Origin: an uncultured bacterium
GTDB lineage: Bacteria > Cyanobacteriota > Vampirovibrionia > Gastranaerophilales > Gastranaerophilaceae
NCBI GenBank assembly: GCA_900550295.1
Contig: URRM01000045.1
Location: 1-12,961 of the forward strand
Direction: 5' to 3'
DNA length: 12,961 nucleotides
The notes beneath the pieces are model-generated. The model saw only the letters and a program-made list of their open reading frames with translations. It did no database searches and was not told the origin of the DNA. Position 1 is the stretch's first letter. Each line of letters begins with the position of its first letter. Below are positions 1 to 6,729 of this stretch, piece after piece. A program made the position numbers and the translations under genes.

Positions 1-19
1 TTTCTTTTAGCTTATTCAT
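1..19 (-). CDS. 5' end of an unidentified gene, cut by window edge
   Basis: Only six codons are visible on the minus strand (M-N-K-L-K-E) before the window ends, so no function can be given. The start is supported by a strong Shine-Dalgarno sequence GGAGG (minus strand, positions 27-31) seven bases before the ATG at 19-17. An earlier ATG in this stretch is followed at once by a stop and is excluded. The gene lies 85 bases downstream of the LRR gene on the same strand and appears to have its own promoter. Confidence 0.55.
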
Positions 20-68
20 TTCATTTCCTCCCATATTTGATGCGAGCGTTTGCATAGATTATATAATC

Positions 69-96
69 TTTATAGCACTTTTTGATAATTTGTAAA
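69..96 (-). promoter_or_regulatory. Sigma-70-like promoter with extended -10
   Basis: On the minus strand there is a -35 like TTTACA (96-91), a 16-base spacer and a -10 TATAAA (74-69) directly preceded by TGC, an extended -10. It would drive the gene starting at 19. A perfect 12-bp palindrome GATTATATAATC (57-68) begins immediately after the -10, about where transcription would start. It could be an operator or simply AT-rich sequence. Confidence 0.4.
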
Positions 97-104
97 GCGT
101 TTTC

Positions 105-1997
105 TTAAACTTTTTTGATTTTTTTAACATCTTTAACTTTAATTTTAACAGTTACATCTGTTTTTGTTTCGGTTACTTTTACAGTTTTTGTGTTCTTCTT
201 GAACTTTTTGTCTGTTGCAACTTTTACTTCGTAACCGCTAACACCTTTGACTTTAACCCATTTTGTCTTAGTTGTAAGGTATTTATTTTTGGACTTTTTA
301 ACGCTTCTTAATTTTATACTAGTTTTATTATACTGTGCACCTGCTCTATAGTCTAAAGTTGGATATGATGAGCTGCCAAATGCACCATTTTCAATAACTG
401 TTTTGCCTTCTATTGTAACATTTCCAAGGTACCAAATCTCACTGAAAGCATCTGTTTCAACTTTTTCTACATTTGCCGGTATTACAAGTTCCTTTAAATC
501 CGTATTATTAAATGCAGCCGCTTCAATGACTTTTACATTCTTTCCTATTGTTATTTTTTCTAATCTGCCACAATTTGCAAAAGCTGAGCATCCAATTTTT
601 TCAATATTGTCAGGTATAACAACTTCTTTTAAGAAACCACATCTTGTAAACATATTCTGTGGAATTTCTTTTATTGCACTTGAAATTGTAATCTTTTCCA
701 ACTGATTATCCGCAAATACATTTTCGCCCCACTTTGTCACTGTTGTTGGCATATCCAATGTTATTAAACTGCAACCTGCAAAAGCGCTATCTCCTACAGT
801 TTTTAGGCTCTTTGACCATGTAACCTGTTCAACACCCTTTGCCTCATAGAAAGCATCATCCTCTATTGTAGTAACTGTGTCAGGCATTACAATTTCTTTT
901 GCTACTTTTTTTCCATCAATATTTTTTACTTTTAATACATTTGAAGCAATAGTATTAACACCTTCAGGTATTACAACTTTCTCGTCTTTACCTTCGTAAC
1001 CAAGCATTACTCCTTCCTTTGAAATATACATTCCATCCTCAACCTTTACGTCTGGTACCTGCTTTGCAACATTTGCCCATGTAGAAATATTTGTACGGTT
1101 GCAAAGATTTACAATACTTTCCCCATCTAAATCTGTAGCTGAAATCACTACATCTTTTACTTCATCAAATCTGTCAAGAGAATCTCCCGCTTCATATGCA
1201 TATAAGTCAATCTTCTTGACTGATGCCGGTATTCTTATCTTTTCAAGTTTGTTACAAACTACATAATCATCTCCATCAAAATATCTTGCATAGAGAATTG
1301 ACTGTAATGCAAATGTTTCACAACCTTCATCTATTGAAAGTTCCTTTGTTCCTGCTGATACTCTTACAAGAGTTTTTCCGTCCTTTGTGTAAATCATTCC
1401 TGACTTTGATGTATAATTCTTGTCATTTGCACTAACATCAAAAACATTAGAATTAACATATGTAACTGTCTTTAAATCAATACTTGTTGAAAAAGTTACT
1501 GTGTCAGCCATTGAACCGCCCATAATTGTTGCATAAGCGTCATCACCTTTTTTCTTTTTTAATGTATACTTTCCTGGTAATGTGATATTTTCTAACTGCT
1601 TACAATTTTCAAAAGCATCCTGACCGATTTCTTTTACTTTCTTAGGAATTGTTACTTTCTTAATTTTTGTTCCATTAAAACTATCAATTCCTATTTTCTT
1701 AACCGATTTGCCAATTGTTACTTTTGACAAGTTTTTACACTTATAAAATGCTTTGTCTGAAACTGACGTTACACCGTTTTTAATAACTACTTTTTTAACT
1801 TTCTTATTATTTTTGAAAGTCATTTTCTTAGGCATTTCACCTTTTCCTGAGATTGTAAGTGTGCCTTTTTTAAGCGTGTATACTACCTTTGCCTTTTTCC
1901 CTTTTGATTTAGCCATTACTGTTGGTGATGGATTAGCCAATGCCAAAACAGTTACTGCCATAGCTGTTGCAAATAAAAATTTTGATGTTTTCCTCAT
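105..1997 (-). CDS. Secreted BspA-like leucine-rich-repeat protein
   Basis: A 630-residue protein. Residues 1-29 form a signal peptide: basic RKTSK, a hydrophobic run to about 21, and a likely signal peptidase I site after VMA. A short entry segment contains GTLTISGKGEMP, typical of BspA-like proteins. From about 68 to 560 there are repeated LRR_5 units of roughly 23 residues, with recurring patterns such as 'VTIPKKVKEIGQDAFENC'. The last 60 residues (WVKVKGVSGYEVKVATDKKF) resemble the start of a fibronectin-III-like domain common in Lachnospiraceae surface proteins, but it stops early. No cell-wall sorting signal or C-terminal membrane segment is visible, so the protein may be released or held by other contacts. 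Family members act at the cell surface in adhesion or ligand binding; the ligand here is unknown. The start is fixed by AAGGAGG (minus strand, 2012-2006), eight bases before the ATG. Style and orientation differ from the rest of the window, suggesting transfer or an assembly join. Confidence 0.85.
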   Translation of the reverse strand: MRKTSKFLFATAMAVTVLALANPSPTVMAKSKGKKAKVVYTLKKGTLTISGKGEMPKKMTFKNNKKVKKVVIKNGVTSVSDKAFYKCKNLSKVTIGKSVKKIGIDSFNGTKIKKVTIPKKVKEIGQDAFENCKQLENITLPGKYTLKKKKGDDAYATIMGGSMADTVTFSTSIDLKTVTYVNSNVFDVSANDKNYTSKSGMIYTKDGKTLVRVSAGTKELSIDEGCETFALQSILYARYFDGDDYVVCNKLEKIRIPASVKKIDLYAYEAGDSLDRFDEVKDVVISATDLDGESIVNLCNRTNISTWANVAKQVPDVKVEDGMYISKEGVMLGYEGKDEKVVIPEGVNTIASNVLKVKNIDGKKVAKEIVMPDTVTTIEDDAFYEAKGVEQVTWSKSLKTVGDSAFAGCSLITLDMPTTVTKWGENVFADNQLEKITISSAIKEIPQNMFTRCGFLKEVVIPDNIEKIGCSAFANCGRLEKITIGKNVKVIEAAAFNNTDLKELVIPANVEKVETDAFSEIWYLGNVTIEGKTVIENGAFGSSSYPTLDYRAGAQYNKTSIKLRSVKKSKNKYLTTKTKWVKVKGVSGYEVKVATDKKFKKNTKTVKVTETKTDVTVKIKVKDVKKIKKV

Positions 1998-2005
1998 AGC
2001 TCCTA

Positions 2006-2012
2006 CCTCCTT
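2006..2012 (-). promoter_or_regulatory. Strong ribosome binding site of the LRR gene
   Basis: AAGGAGG read on the minus strand, eight bases before the ATG at 1997. It is a near-perfect anti-Shine-Dalgarno match, stronger than most sites in front of the + strand genes here, and it fixes the start of the LRR protein. Confidence 0.75.
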
Positions 2013-2169
2013 GTTTGTGTATCCTTCTTGATTTAATACTGATTTTTCATAGTCTTCCTTACTGTTGTTTCAAAGTCACTTTATTTTGCTAGCTTTCCTT
2101 GTGTCTTTACATATTAAACGAAAGGTTTTCAAAAAATATTGCATTTATTTTATTTTTTTATTTTTACTA

Positions 2170-2192
2170 TATAATACATATACTAATATAAT
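2170..2192 (+). promoter_or_regulatory. AT-rich promoter region of the 2214 gene
   Basis: Two TATAAT hexamers (2170-2175 and 2187-2192) lie 38 and 21 bases before the ATG at 2214. Neither has a good -35 at 16-18 bases, so the active -10 cannot be chosen from sequence. The intergenic stretch (1998-2213) separates this gene from the divergent LRR gene. Confidence 0.3.
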
Positions 2193-2213
2193 ATAAAAAA
2201 GAAGAATAAAGAA

Positions 2214-2579
2214 ATGAGTTATATATTTGTAATATTTTTTATACTTGAGCTATTTGCCGTAATTGTTTTATGTGCAGGCATTATGCATCTCGACAAACGA
2301 GTAAATGCTTTGGCTGAAAAGTTTAAAGTAAATCGTCATACCCTAAAATTCAAACTTAGAGCAGTTTATGACGTTGCGAGCACTTTCAAGTGTCAAATGA
2401 AACAACAAAAACGAGAATTCTTAAAACGTAGAAGAGAATTCTATAGAAACCTTATTAAAGGTGCGTTAGTAGGAATCTTATTGTTTTTCTTTAAAAAGAC
2501 AAAGTTCAAGAAAAAAATATTATTAGCAGAATTATTATTAGTAATGTATGATACCTTCAGGGCGGATTGTCTTGCTTAA
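2214..2579 (+). CDS. Small membrane protein of unknown function
   Basis: I do not recognise this 121-residue protein. Residues 3-23 are a clear N-terminal membrane segment (MSYIFVIFFILELFAVIVLC). The middle (27-80) is strongly basic and amphipathic, with KQQKREFLKRRREF around 63-76, and probably faces the cytoplasm. A second short hydrophobic stretch lies at 81-93 and a third at 101-112. The ribosome binding site is weak (purine-rich AAGAAGAATAAAGAA before the ATG). It precedes the YtxH/DUF948 cluster in the same direction with a 61-base gap that seems to hold a separate promoter, so it may work with the cluster but need not be co-transcribed. The topology suggests a membrane-anchored helical protein, like its neighbours. 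Confidence 0.65.
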   Translation: MSYIFVIFFILELFAVIVLCAGIMHLDKRVNALAEKFKVNRHTLKFKLRAVYDVASTFKCQMKQQKREFLKRRREFYRNLIKGALVGILLFFFKKTKFKKKILLAELLLVMYDTFRADCLA

Positions 2580-2581
2580 TC

Positions 2582-2610
2582 TTGTATGATAAAAGATTGT
2601 ATGTTACAAT
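2582..2610 (+). promoter_or_regulatory. Promoter of the YtxH/DUF948 cluster
   Basis: TTGTAT (2582-2587), a 17-base spacer and TACAAT (2605-2610) preceded by TGT, an extended -10. It lies 30 bases before the ATG at 2641, which has AGAGG (2630-2634) as a modest ribosome binding site. Confidence 0.4.
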
Positions 2611-2640
2611 AAGCTCAAAATGAGAAAGTAGAGGTTCAAA

Positions 2641-2958
2641 ATGTGCAACAAAAAAGACGATTTTAGTTTTGGAATAGGAATTTTAGCAGGTGTTGTCGGT
2701 GGCGTAATTGCAGGTGTGCTTTTAGCTCCTAAAAAAGGTGAAGATTCTTGTAAAGACGTAGGAAAAGCAATTAAAAATTTAATTGAAACTCAAGCACCAA
2801 ACGTTAAGGCTGCAAAAAAACAAGCTCTAGAAGCAATTGACTTAGTTAAATATAAAGTTGAAAAGAAAATAAAAGGCTTATCTAATGCTTTAAAATCAGA
2901 AAAATTAGAAAAAGCTAAAAAACTTGAAGAATCAGATGTAGACTACGATATTAATTAA
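2641..2958 (+). CDS. YtxH-like membrane protein
   Basis: A 105-residue protein with the YtxH-type N-terminus. A glycine-rich membrane segment at about 8-28 runs straight into the family signature GVLLAPKKGED (25-35). The rest (40-100) is a charged, lysine/glutamate-rich helix likely to form a coiled coil. YtxH proteins are small membrane-anchored proteins, known in Bacillus from the general-stress ytxGHJ operon; their molecular role is not settled. The typical LLAPKsG-eetR motif is altered here to LLAPKKGEDSCK, lacking the usual arginine. It is first in a three-gene run with a DUF948 protein and a second YtxH-like protein, which supports a shared envelope function. The next ATG follows after 24 bases, so the two are probably co-transcribed. 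Confidence 0.8.
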   Translation: MCNKKDDFSFGIGILAGVVGGVIAGVLLAPKKGEDSCKDVGKAIKNLIETQAPNVKAAKKQALEAIDLVKYKVEKKIKGLSNALKSEKLEKAKKLEESDVDYDIN

Positions 2959-2982
2959 TAAGAAGAAAAGGAATTACAAGCA

Positions 2983-3360
2983 ATGGAAACATCTCAAATT
3001 ATTTTGAATAACGGTTTAACATTTTTAGCTGTAGCAACCGGCATAATGCTAGTTGTAGTTGGCGGATTTTTAATCAAATTGATTATTGATTTGTCTAAAT
3101 TGGCTCAAAATGTTGATGAAACAACAACAGTCGTAAGAAACGAATTAAGACCAACCTTACGAGAATTGAATGAATCTTTACACACAGTAAACGATTTTAT
3201 GAAATCAACTGACAAAGGTATCGATAAAATGAGGGATACAGTTGAAAACGTATTTGGATTTAGCACAGCAACATTATCAAAATTGAAATTCTTTTCAGGT
3301 TCATTAGCAAAAGGCTTAACAAAAGGTTTTTCAACAGTATTAAAAATGTTTTCAAAATAG
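2983..3360 (+). CDS. DUF948 (YtxG-like) membrane protein
   Basis: A 125-residue protein. Residues 10-37 are one membrane segment (LTFLAVATGIMLVVVGGFLI). After it comes a polar helix with regularly spaced leucines and valines (40-85), including RNELRPTLRELNESLHTVND, the pattern of DUF948 proteins, which resemble the linker and coiled regions of chemotaxis receptors. The tail (100-125) is basic and hydrophobic. In Bacillus the DUF948 protein YtxG is encoded beside YtxH, and the same pairing here supports both assignments. The product is probably an inner-membrane protein with a cytoplasmic or envelope-facing coiled coil; no enzymatic motif is present. The ribosome binding site is AAAAGGAA (2966-2973), ten bases before the ATG. 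Confidence 0.75.
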   Translation: METSQIILNNGLTFLAVATGIMLVVVGGFLIKLIIDLSKLAQNVDETTTVVRNELRPTLRELNESLHTVNDFMKSTDKGIDKMRDTVENVFGFSTATLSKLKFFSGSLAKGLTKGFSTVLKMFSK

Positions 3361-3436
3361 CCTGAATTAGCAATTAAAAACTTTGCAAAACAGGTTAAAA
3401 TAATAAAGTTAAAATTAATAGTAAAGGAGAATTAAT

Positions 3437-3712
3437 ATGTCATCAGCAGGAAAATTTTTAGTAGGTTTTACAGTAGGTGCAGCATTAGGTGCTATTACAG
3501 GTATTTTATTAGCTCCAAAATCAGGTGAAGAAACTCGTGAAATGATTGCAGATACAGCAAAAGATGTTTTAGATAAAACAGATGAAAAAGTTAGAGATAT
3601 CCAAGAAAAAGCAGAAACAGTAGTTTCTGAACTTCAAAAAAAAGGTGATGAAATCATGGGTAATATCCAAAACTTTATTAACAAAAAAAAAGAAATGTTT
3701 AATAAAGATTAA
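3437..3712 (+). CDS. YtxH-like membrane protein (second copy)
   Basis: A 91-residue protein that matches the YtxH family better than the copy at 2641. A glycine/alanine-rich membrane segment (5-25) leads into GILLAPKSGEETRE (22-35), the classical signature, followed by a heptad-like charged helix (38-88). It has the best Shine-Dalgarno of the cluster (AAAGGAG, 3423-3429, seven bases from the ATG), suggesting it is the most highly translated member. A 76-base gap separates it from the DUF948 gene and a strong hairpin terminator follows. The two YtxH-like proteins share layout but little sequence outside the signature, so any duplication is old. The function is unknown; a stress or envelope role is inferred only from family context. 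Confidence 0.82.
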   Translation: MSSAGKFLVGFTVGAALGAITGILLAPKSGEETREMIADTAKDVLDKTDEKVRDIQEKAETVVSELQKKGDEIMGNIQNFINKKKEMFNKD

Positions 3713-3736
3713 TCTAAAGCATTAGAATTTATTTTT

Positions 3737-3780
3737 AATAAGGCGGAGCCGTAAAAAACGGCTCCGCCTTATTATTATAT
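3737..3780 (+). terminator. Hairpin terminator after the YtxH cluster
   Basis: A perfect 16-bp stem (3737-3752 with 3758-3773) with an AAAAA loop and a GC-rich core (GGCGGAGCCG). It is followed by ATTATATTTTCG, a rather weak U tract. It ends transcription of the cluster before the pnp promoter. Confidence 0.8.
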
Positions 3781-3793
3781 TTTCGTTACAAGA

Positions 3794-3822
3794 GTGATAA
3801 AAATTTTTGTTTAGGTTATAAT
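3794..3822 (+). promoter_or_regulatory. pnp promoter
   Basis: A -35 like GTGATA (3794-3799), a 17-base spacer and a perfect -10 TATAAT (3817-3822). This gives a leader of about 60 bases before the pnp start. The leader is almost all purine and repeats AGACGAA (3843-3849 and 3860-3866). Confidence 0.5.
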
Positions 3823-3890
3823 CAAAACATAGAATAAAAAGAAGACGAAACGGGCGAAAAGACGAAGCTCAAGAAAGAAGGAAAGAAAAA

Positions 3891-6029
3891 ATGGTAGATT
3901 CAAAGAAAACGCAGTTAGAAATTGGCGGAAAAGTTGTTGAAATCGAAACAGGCAAATACGCTAACTCTGCAACATCATCAGTTACAGTAAGATGTGGAGA
4001 CACAATGGTATTCGTTCATTGCTGCGTTAGCAAAGAACCTCGAGTAGGTATTGACTTCTTCCCATTACTAATTGATTATGAGGAAAGAATGTCATCAATT
4101 GGTCGTATCCCAGGGGGGTACAACCGTTCAGAAGGTAAAGCGAGCGACAAGGCTATCTTAATTTCAAGATTAATTGATAGACCTATCAGACCACTATTTC
4201 CAAAAGGATATAGAAATGACATTCAAATCGTTGGTCAATTGTTCAGCTATGACCAAGTTAACCAACCTGACACATTGACAATGTTAGGTGCTTCTTACGC
4301 ATTAATGTTATCAGGTGCTCCATTTGAAGGACCTATCGGTGCGGTAAGAGTAGGCAGAGATGAAAATGGCAACTTTATTGCTAACCCAACTCACCAAGAA
4401 GCTGAAAAATCAGACTTAGACATCGTAGTTGCAGGTACTCACGATTCTGTAATCATGGTTGAAGCCGGTTGTAAATTCGTTACAGAAGAAGATATTATGA
4501 ACGCTGTAGAATTTGCACAAGGCGAAATCAGAAAACAATGTGATAACCAAGTAGCATTTGCAAAAGAATGTGGAGTTGAAAAACAAGAATTCGTAAATCC
4601 ATACGATACAACAGAATTGAAAAACATTATTCAAGAAGTTGCAGGCGATATGATTCATGATGCTTACCACAACTTCGATAGAGCATATAGACAAGAAAAA
4701 CTTGAAGAAGCTAAGAAATTAGTTAAAGAAAAAGTTGAATCTCTTCCTGAAGATGATCCAATCTTAAATATGATGGAAGAAACAGGCATTGACTTTGTTG
4801 CAGAAGAATTTAAAGCTGCTGAAAAGAAAGTTATGCGTAAAATGATTCTTGAAGAACACGTTAGAGCTGACGGTAGAAAACCAAATGAAGTTCGTCCAAT
4901 CTGGTGCGAAGTTGGTGTAATTCCAAGAGCTCACGGTTCTGCAGTATTTACAAGAGGTCAAACTCAAATTCTTTCTGTTGCAACTCTAGCAGGTCCTGCA
5001 ATGAAACAAGAATTAGATGGTGTTGATCCTCAAACAGAAAAAACTTATATGCACAAATACATCTTCCCTGGATTCTCTGTAGGTGAAGTAAAACCTTTAA
5101 GAGGTCCTGGCAGACGTGAAGTTGGTCACGGTGCTTTGGCAGAACGTGCTAACATTCCTGCATTACCATCACAAGAAGAATTCGGTTATACAATTCGTGT
5201 AACATCTGATGTATTAGAATCAAACGGTTCTACATCAATGGGTTCAACTTGTGCATCATCAATGGCATTAATGAACGCAGGTGTTCCTGTTAAATGCATG
5301 ATTGGTGGTGTTGCAATGGGTATGATTAAAGAAGAAGGCTACGAACCTGTTGTATTAACAGATATTCAAGGTATTGAAGACTTCTTAGGTGATATGGACT
5401 TCAAAGTTACTGGTAATGATGACGGTATCACAGCTTTACAAATGGATATGAAAGCAAAAGGTATTCCAAACGAAACATTAAGAAAAGCATTATACCAAGC
5501 TAAAGAAGGCAGATTACACATCTTAGGTAAAATGAGAGAAGTAATTACTGAACCGGCTAAGGAATTATCACCATTTGCACCAAGCATTACAACAATGACT
5601 ATTCCAACAGAAGATATCGGAACAGTTATCGGACCTGGTGGTAAACAAATTCGTGCTATTATTGATGCTTCAGGCGCTGAAATTGATATTCAAGATTCAG
5701 GTCTTGTAACAATCACTTCAAACGACCAAGAAGGTGCTAAAATTGCTATCAATATGATTAAACAACTTACTTTTAAACCAGAAGTTGGTATGGTTATGAA
5801 GGGTAAAGTTGTAAGAATCATTCCTATCGGGGCTTTCGTTGAATTAGGCGGTGGCAAAGACGGTATGGTTCATATTTCTCAAATCTGCAAGGAAAGAATT
5901 GAAACAATTGAACCACACGTAAACGTTGGTGATGAAGTTGTTGTTAAGATTATCAAAATTGACGACAAAGGCAGAGTAAACTTAACAATCAAAGGTGTTA
6001 CAGACGAAGAAAAAGCTTCAGTAATGTAA
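3891..6029 (+). CDS. pnp: Polyribonucleotide nucleotidyltransferase (PNPase)
   Basis: A complete 712-residue PNPase. It degrades RNA 3' to 5' with phosphate, releasing nucleoside diphosphates, and can add tails in reverse; it acts as a trimer in the cytoplasm and in RNA degradosomes. Domain order is normal: first RNase PH-like core (about 12-143, with DYEERMSSIGRIPGGYNRSE and RLIDRPIRPLFPKGY), an all-helical linker (about 147-300), the second RNase PH-like core (about 324-540), a KH domain with its GPGGK loop at 581-585, and an S1 domain (about 632-700, GMVMKGKVVRIIPIGAFVEL). The active-site residues are present in DIQGIEDFLGDMDFK: D497, D503 and K505 match E. coli D486, D492 and K494. Nothing essential is missing. 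AAGGA (3878-3882) lies eight bases before the ATG. It has its own promoter and terminator and is not next to rpsO. Confidence 0.98.
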   Translation: MVDSKKTQLEIGGKVVEIETGKYANSATSSVTVRCGDTMVFVHCCVSKEPRVGIDFFPLLIDYEERMSSIGRIPGGYNRSEGKASDKAILISRLIDRPIRPLFPKGYRNDIQIVGQLFSYDQVNQPDTLTMLGASYALMLSGAPFEGPIGAVRVGRDENGNFIANPTHQEAEKSDLDIVVAGTHDSVIMVEAGCKFVTEEDIMNAVEFAQGEIRKQCDNQVAFAKECGVEKQEFVNPYDTTELKNIIQEVAGDMIHDAYHNFDRAYRQEKLEEAKKLVKEKVESLPEDDPILNMMEETGIDFVAEEFKAAEKKVMRKMILEEHVRADGRKPNEVRPIWCEVGVIPRAHGSAVFTRGQTQILSVATLAGPAMKQELDGVDPQTEKTYMHKYIFPGFSVGEVKPLRGPGRREVGHGALAERANIPALPSQEEFGYTIRVTSDVLESNGSTSMGSTCASSMALMNAGVPVKCMIGGVAMGMIKEEGYEPVVLTDIQGIEDFLGDMDFKVTGNDDGITALQMDMKAKGIPNETLRKALYQAKEGRLHILGKMREVITEPAKELSPFAPSITTMTIPTEDIGTVIGPGGKQIRAIIDASGAEIDIQDSGLVTITSNDQEGAKIAINMIKQLTFKPEVGMVMKGKVVRIIPIGAFVELGGGKDGMVHISQICKERIETIEPHVNVGDEVVVKIIKIDDKGRVNLTIKGVTDEEKASVM

Positions 6030-6053
6030 TTTGAAAGTTAAATAAGATAAATT

Positions 6054-6095
6054 AACAGGATCAGTTGGAATAAAATTCCAGCAGATCCTGTTTTT
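6054..6095 (+). terminator. Rho-independent terminator after pnp
   Basis: An outer stem AACAGGATC (6054-6062) with GATCCTGTT (6084-6092), a short imperfect middle, an inner stem TGGAA/TTCCA around a TAAAA loop, and a T run at 6091-6095. It lies 25 bases after the pnp stop. Confidence 0.85.
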
Positions 6096-6186
6096 GTTAC
6101 GAAAAATTAATATAATTTTATTTTTAAGCAATTTTTGATATTCACCTAATTTACATGCGACATATGTAGAAAATAAGTTATAAGGA

Positions 6187-6193
6187 AGGAAGG
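6187..6193 (+). promoter_or_regulatory. Ribosome binding site selecting a GTG start
   Basis: AGGAAGG, within the longer AAGGAAGGAAGG run, lies seven bases before the GTG at 6201. The in-frame ATG at 6222 is 28 bases away and has no site of its own, so the GTG start is preferred. Confidence 0.6.
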
Positions 6194-6200
6194 TTTAAAA

Positions 6201-6572
6201 GTGAATGTTTCTACAAATGTTATGCAACCAAGTTTTCAAGCACGGCTAAAGAACAATGATGTAACAAAAAATATTGTGAATAAAATGGATGATAAAGAGG
6301 CATTTGCAATGAAAGATGCCCTTACAAAATTGACAAAAGTTGCTCCTGATGATATTTTGGAAGTGAAACAAGTCGGAATGTCACGTAAACACGGTCCAAT
6401 TTATGGTGTTGTGAATGAGGCTCGAAATAAACAAGTTGAGATTGGAGGATCGAATGGTAGGCTTGTTGATATTTTGAGCAAGGCTTCTGAAAAAGGTTCA
6501 GAAATGTATAATAGATTGTTTGAATCTGATGCAGATAAAGCTAAAAAGGATATCTTTGATATGATGGCTTAA
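6201..6572 (+). CDS. Unknown 123-residue soluble protein
   Basis: I do not recognise this protein. It starts with GTG. It has no signal peptide or membrane segment. An N-terminal stretch (9-15, QPSFQAR) resembles the short aromatic-plus-basic starts of many small Gastranaerophilales proteins, as far as I recall. The central part (33-95) mixes charged helix with a probable beta section (ILEVKQVGMSRKHGPIYGVV, then KQVEIGGSNGR). The C-terminal helix (89-123) is acidic and lysine-rich. The gene stands alone between the pnp terminator and its own terminator, so it is monocistronic. The good ribosome binding site and dedicated terminator argue that it is a real, independently expressed gene. A candidate -10 (TATAAT, 6111-6116) lies upstream without a clear -35. 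Confidence 0.7.
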   Translation: MNVSTNVMQPSFQARLKNNDVTKNIVNKMDDKEAFAMKDALTKLTKVAPDDILEVKQVGMSRKHGPIYGVVNEARNKQVEIGGSNGRLVDILSKASEKGSEMYNRLFESDADKAKKDIFDMMA

Positions 6573-6588
6573 TTAGATAAATGTTTTT

Positions 6589-6622
6589 AGGGCGGTTGGG
6601 ATAAAATCCCAACCGCCCTTTG
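6589..6622 (+). terminator. Hairpin terminator of the 6201 gene
   Basis: A perfect 13-bp stem AGGGCGGTTGGGA (6589-6601) with its complement at 6607-6619 and a TAAAA loop, followed by only a short T run (TTTGTATAT). It starts 16 bases after the stop codon. Confidence 0.8.
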
Positions 6623-6653
6623 TATATCTTATAGAGGTAAAATAACCTATAAT

Positions 6654-6679
6654 GTCATTCTGAACTTGTTTCAGAATCT
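6654..6679 (+). repeat. Dispersed palindromic repeat copy
   Basis: A 26-base sequence starting GTCATTCTGAACTTG. Its core TTCTGAA-CTTGT-TTCAGAA forms a 7-bp hairpin with a 5-base loop. From memory, closely similar sequences (GTCATTC-GAAC-TTGTTTCAG-ATCT type) recur in intergenic regions of many low-GC and Bacteroidota genomes as palindromic repeat elements. Only one copy is in this window, so repetition cannot be shown here. The inverted partner that often closes such elements is not seen nearby. Confidence 0.5.
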
Positions 6680-6729
6680 AATAAATCTTCCGATTGTAAT
6701 TTGAAACTCTACCGAAAAATCGGCAAAAA

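Noticed and set aside
403..2031. Open frames on the + strand within the LRR gene (403-705, 1223-1435, 1753-2031)
   Set aside because: They are antisense to a clear repeat protein, have no ribosome binding sites, and their hydrophobic look comes from the complement of lysine-rich and isoleucine-rich repeats.
4416..5587. Open frames on the minus strand within pnp
   Set aside because: They are shadows of a fully conserved PNPase frame, with no start signals or recognisable domains.
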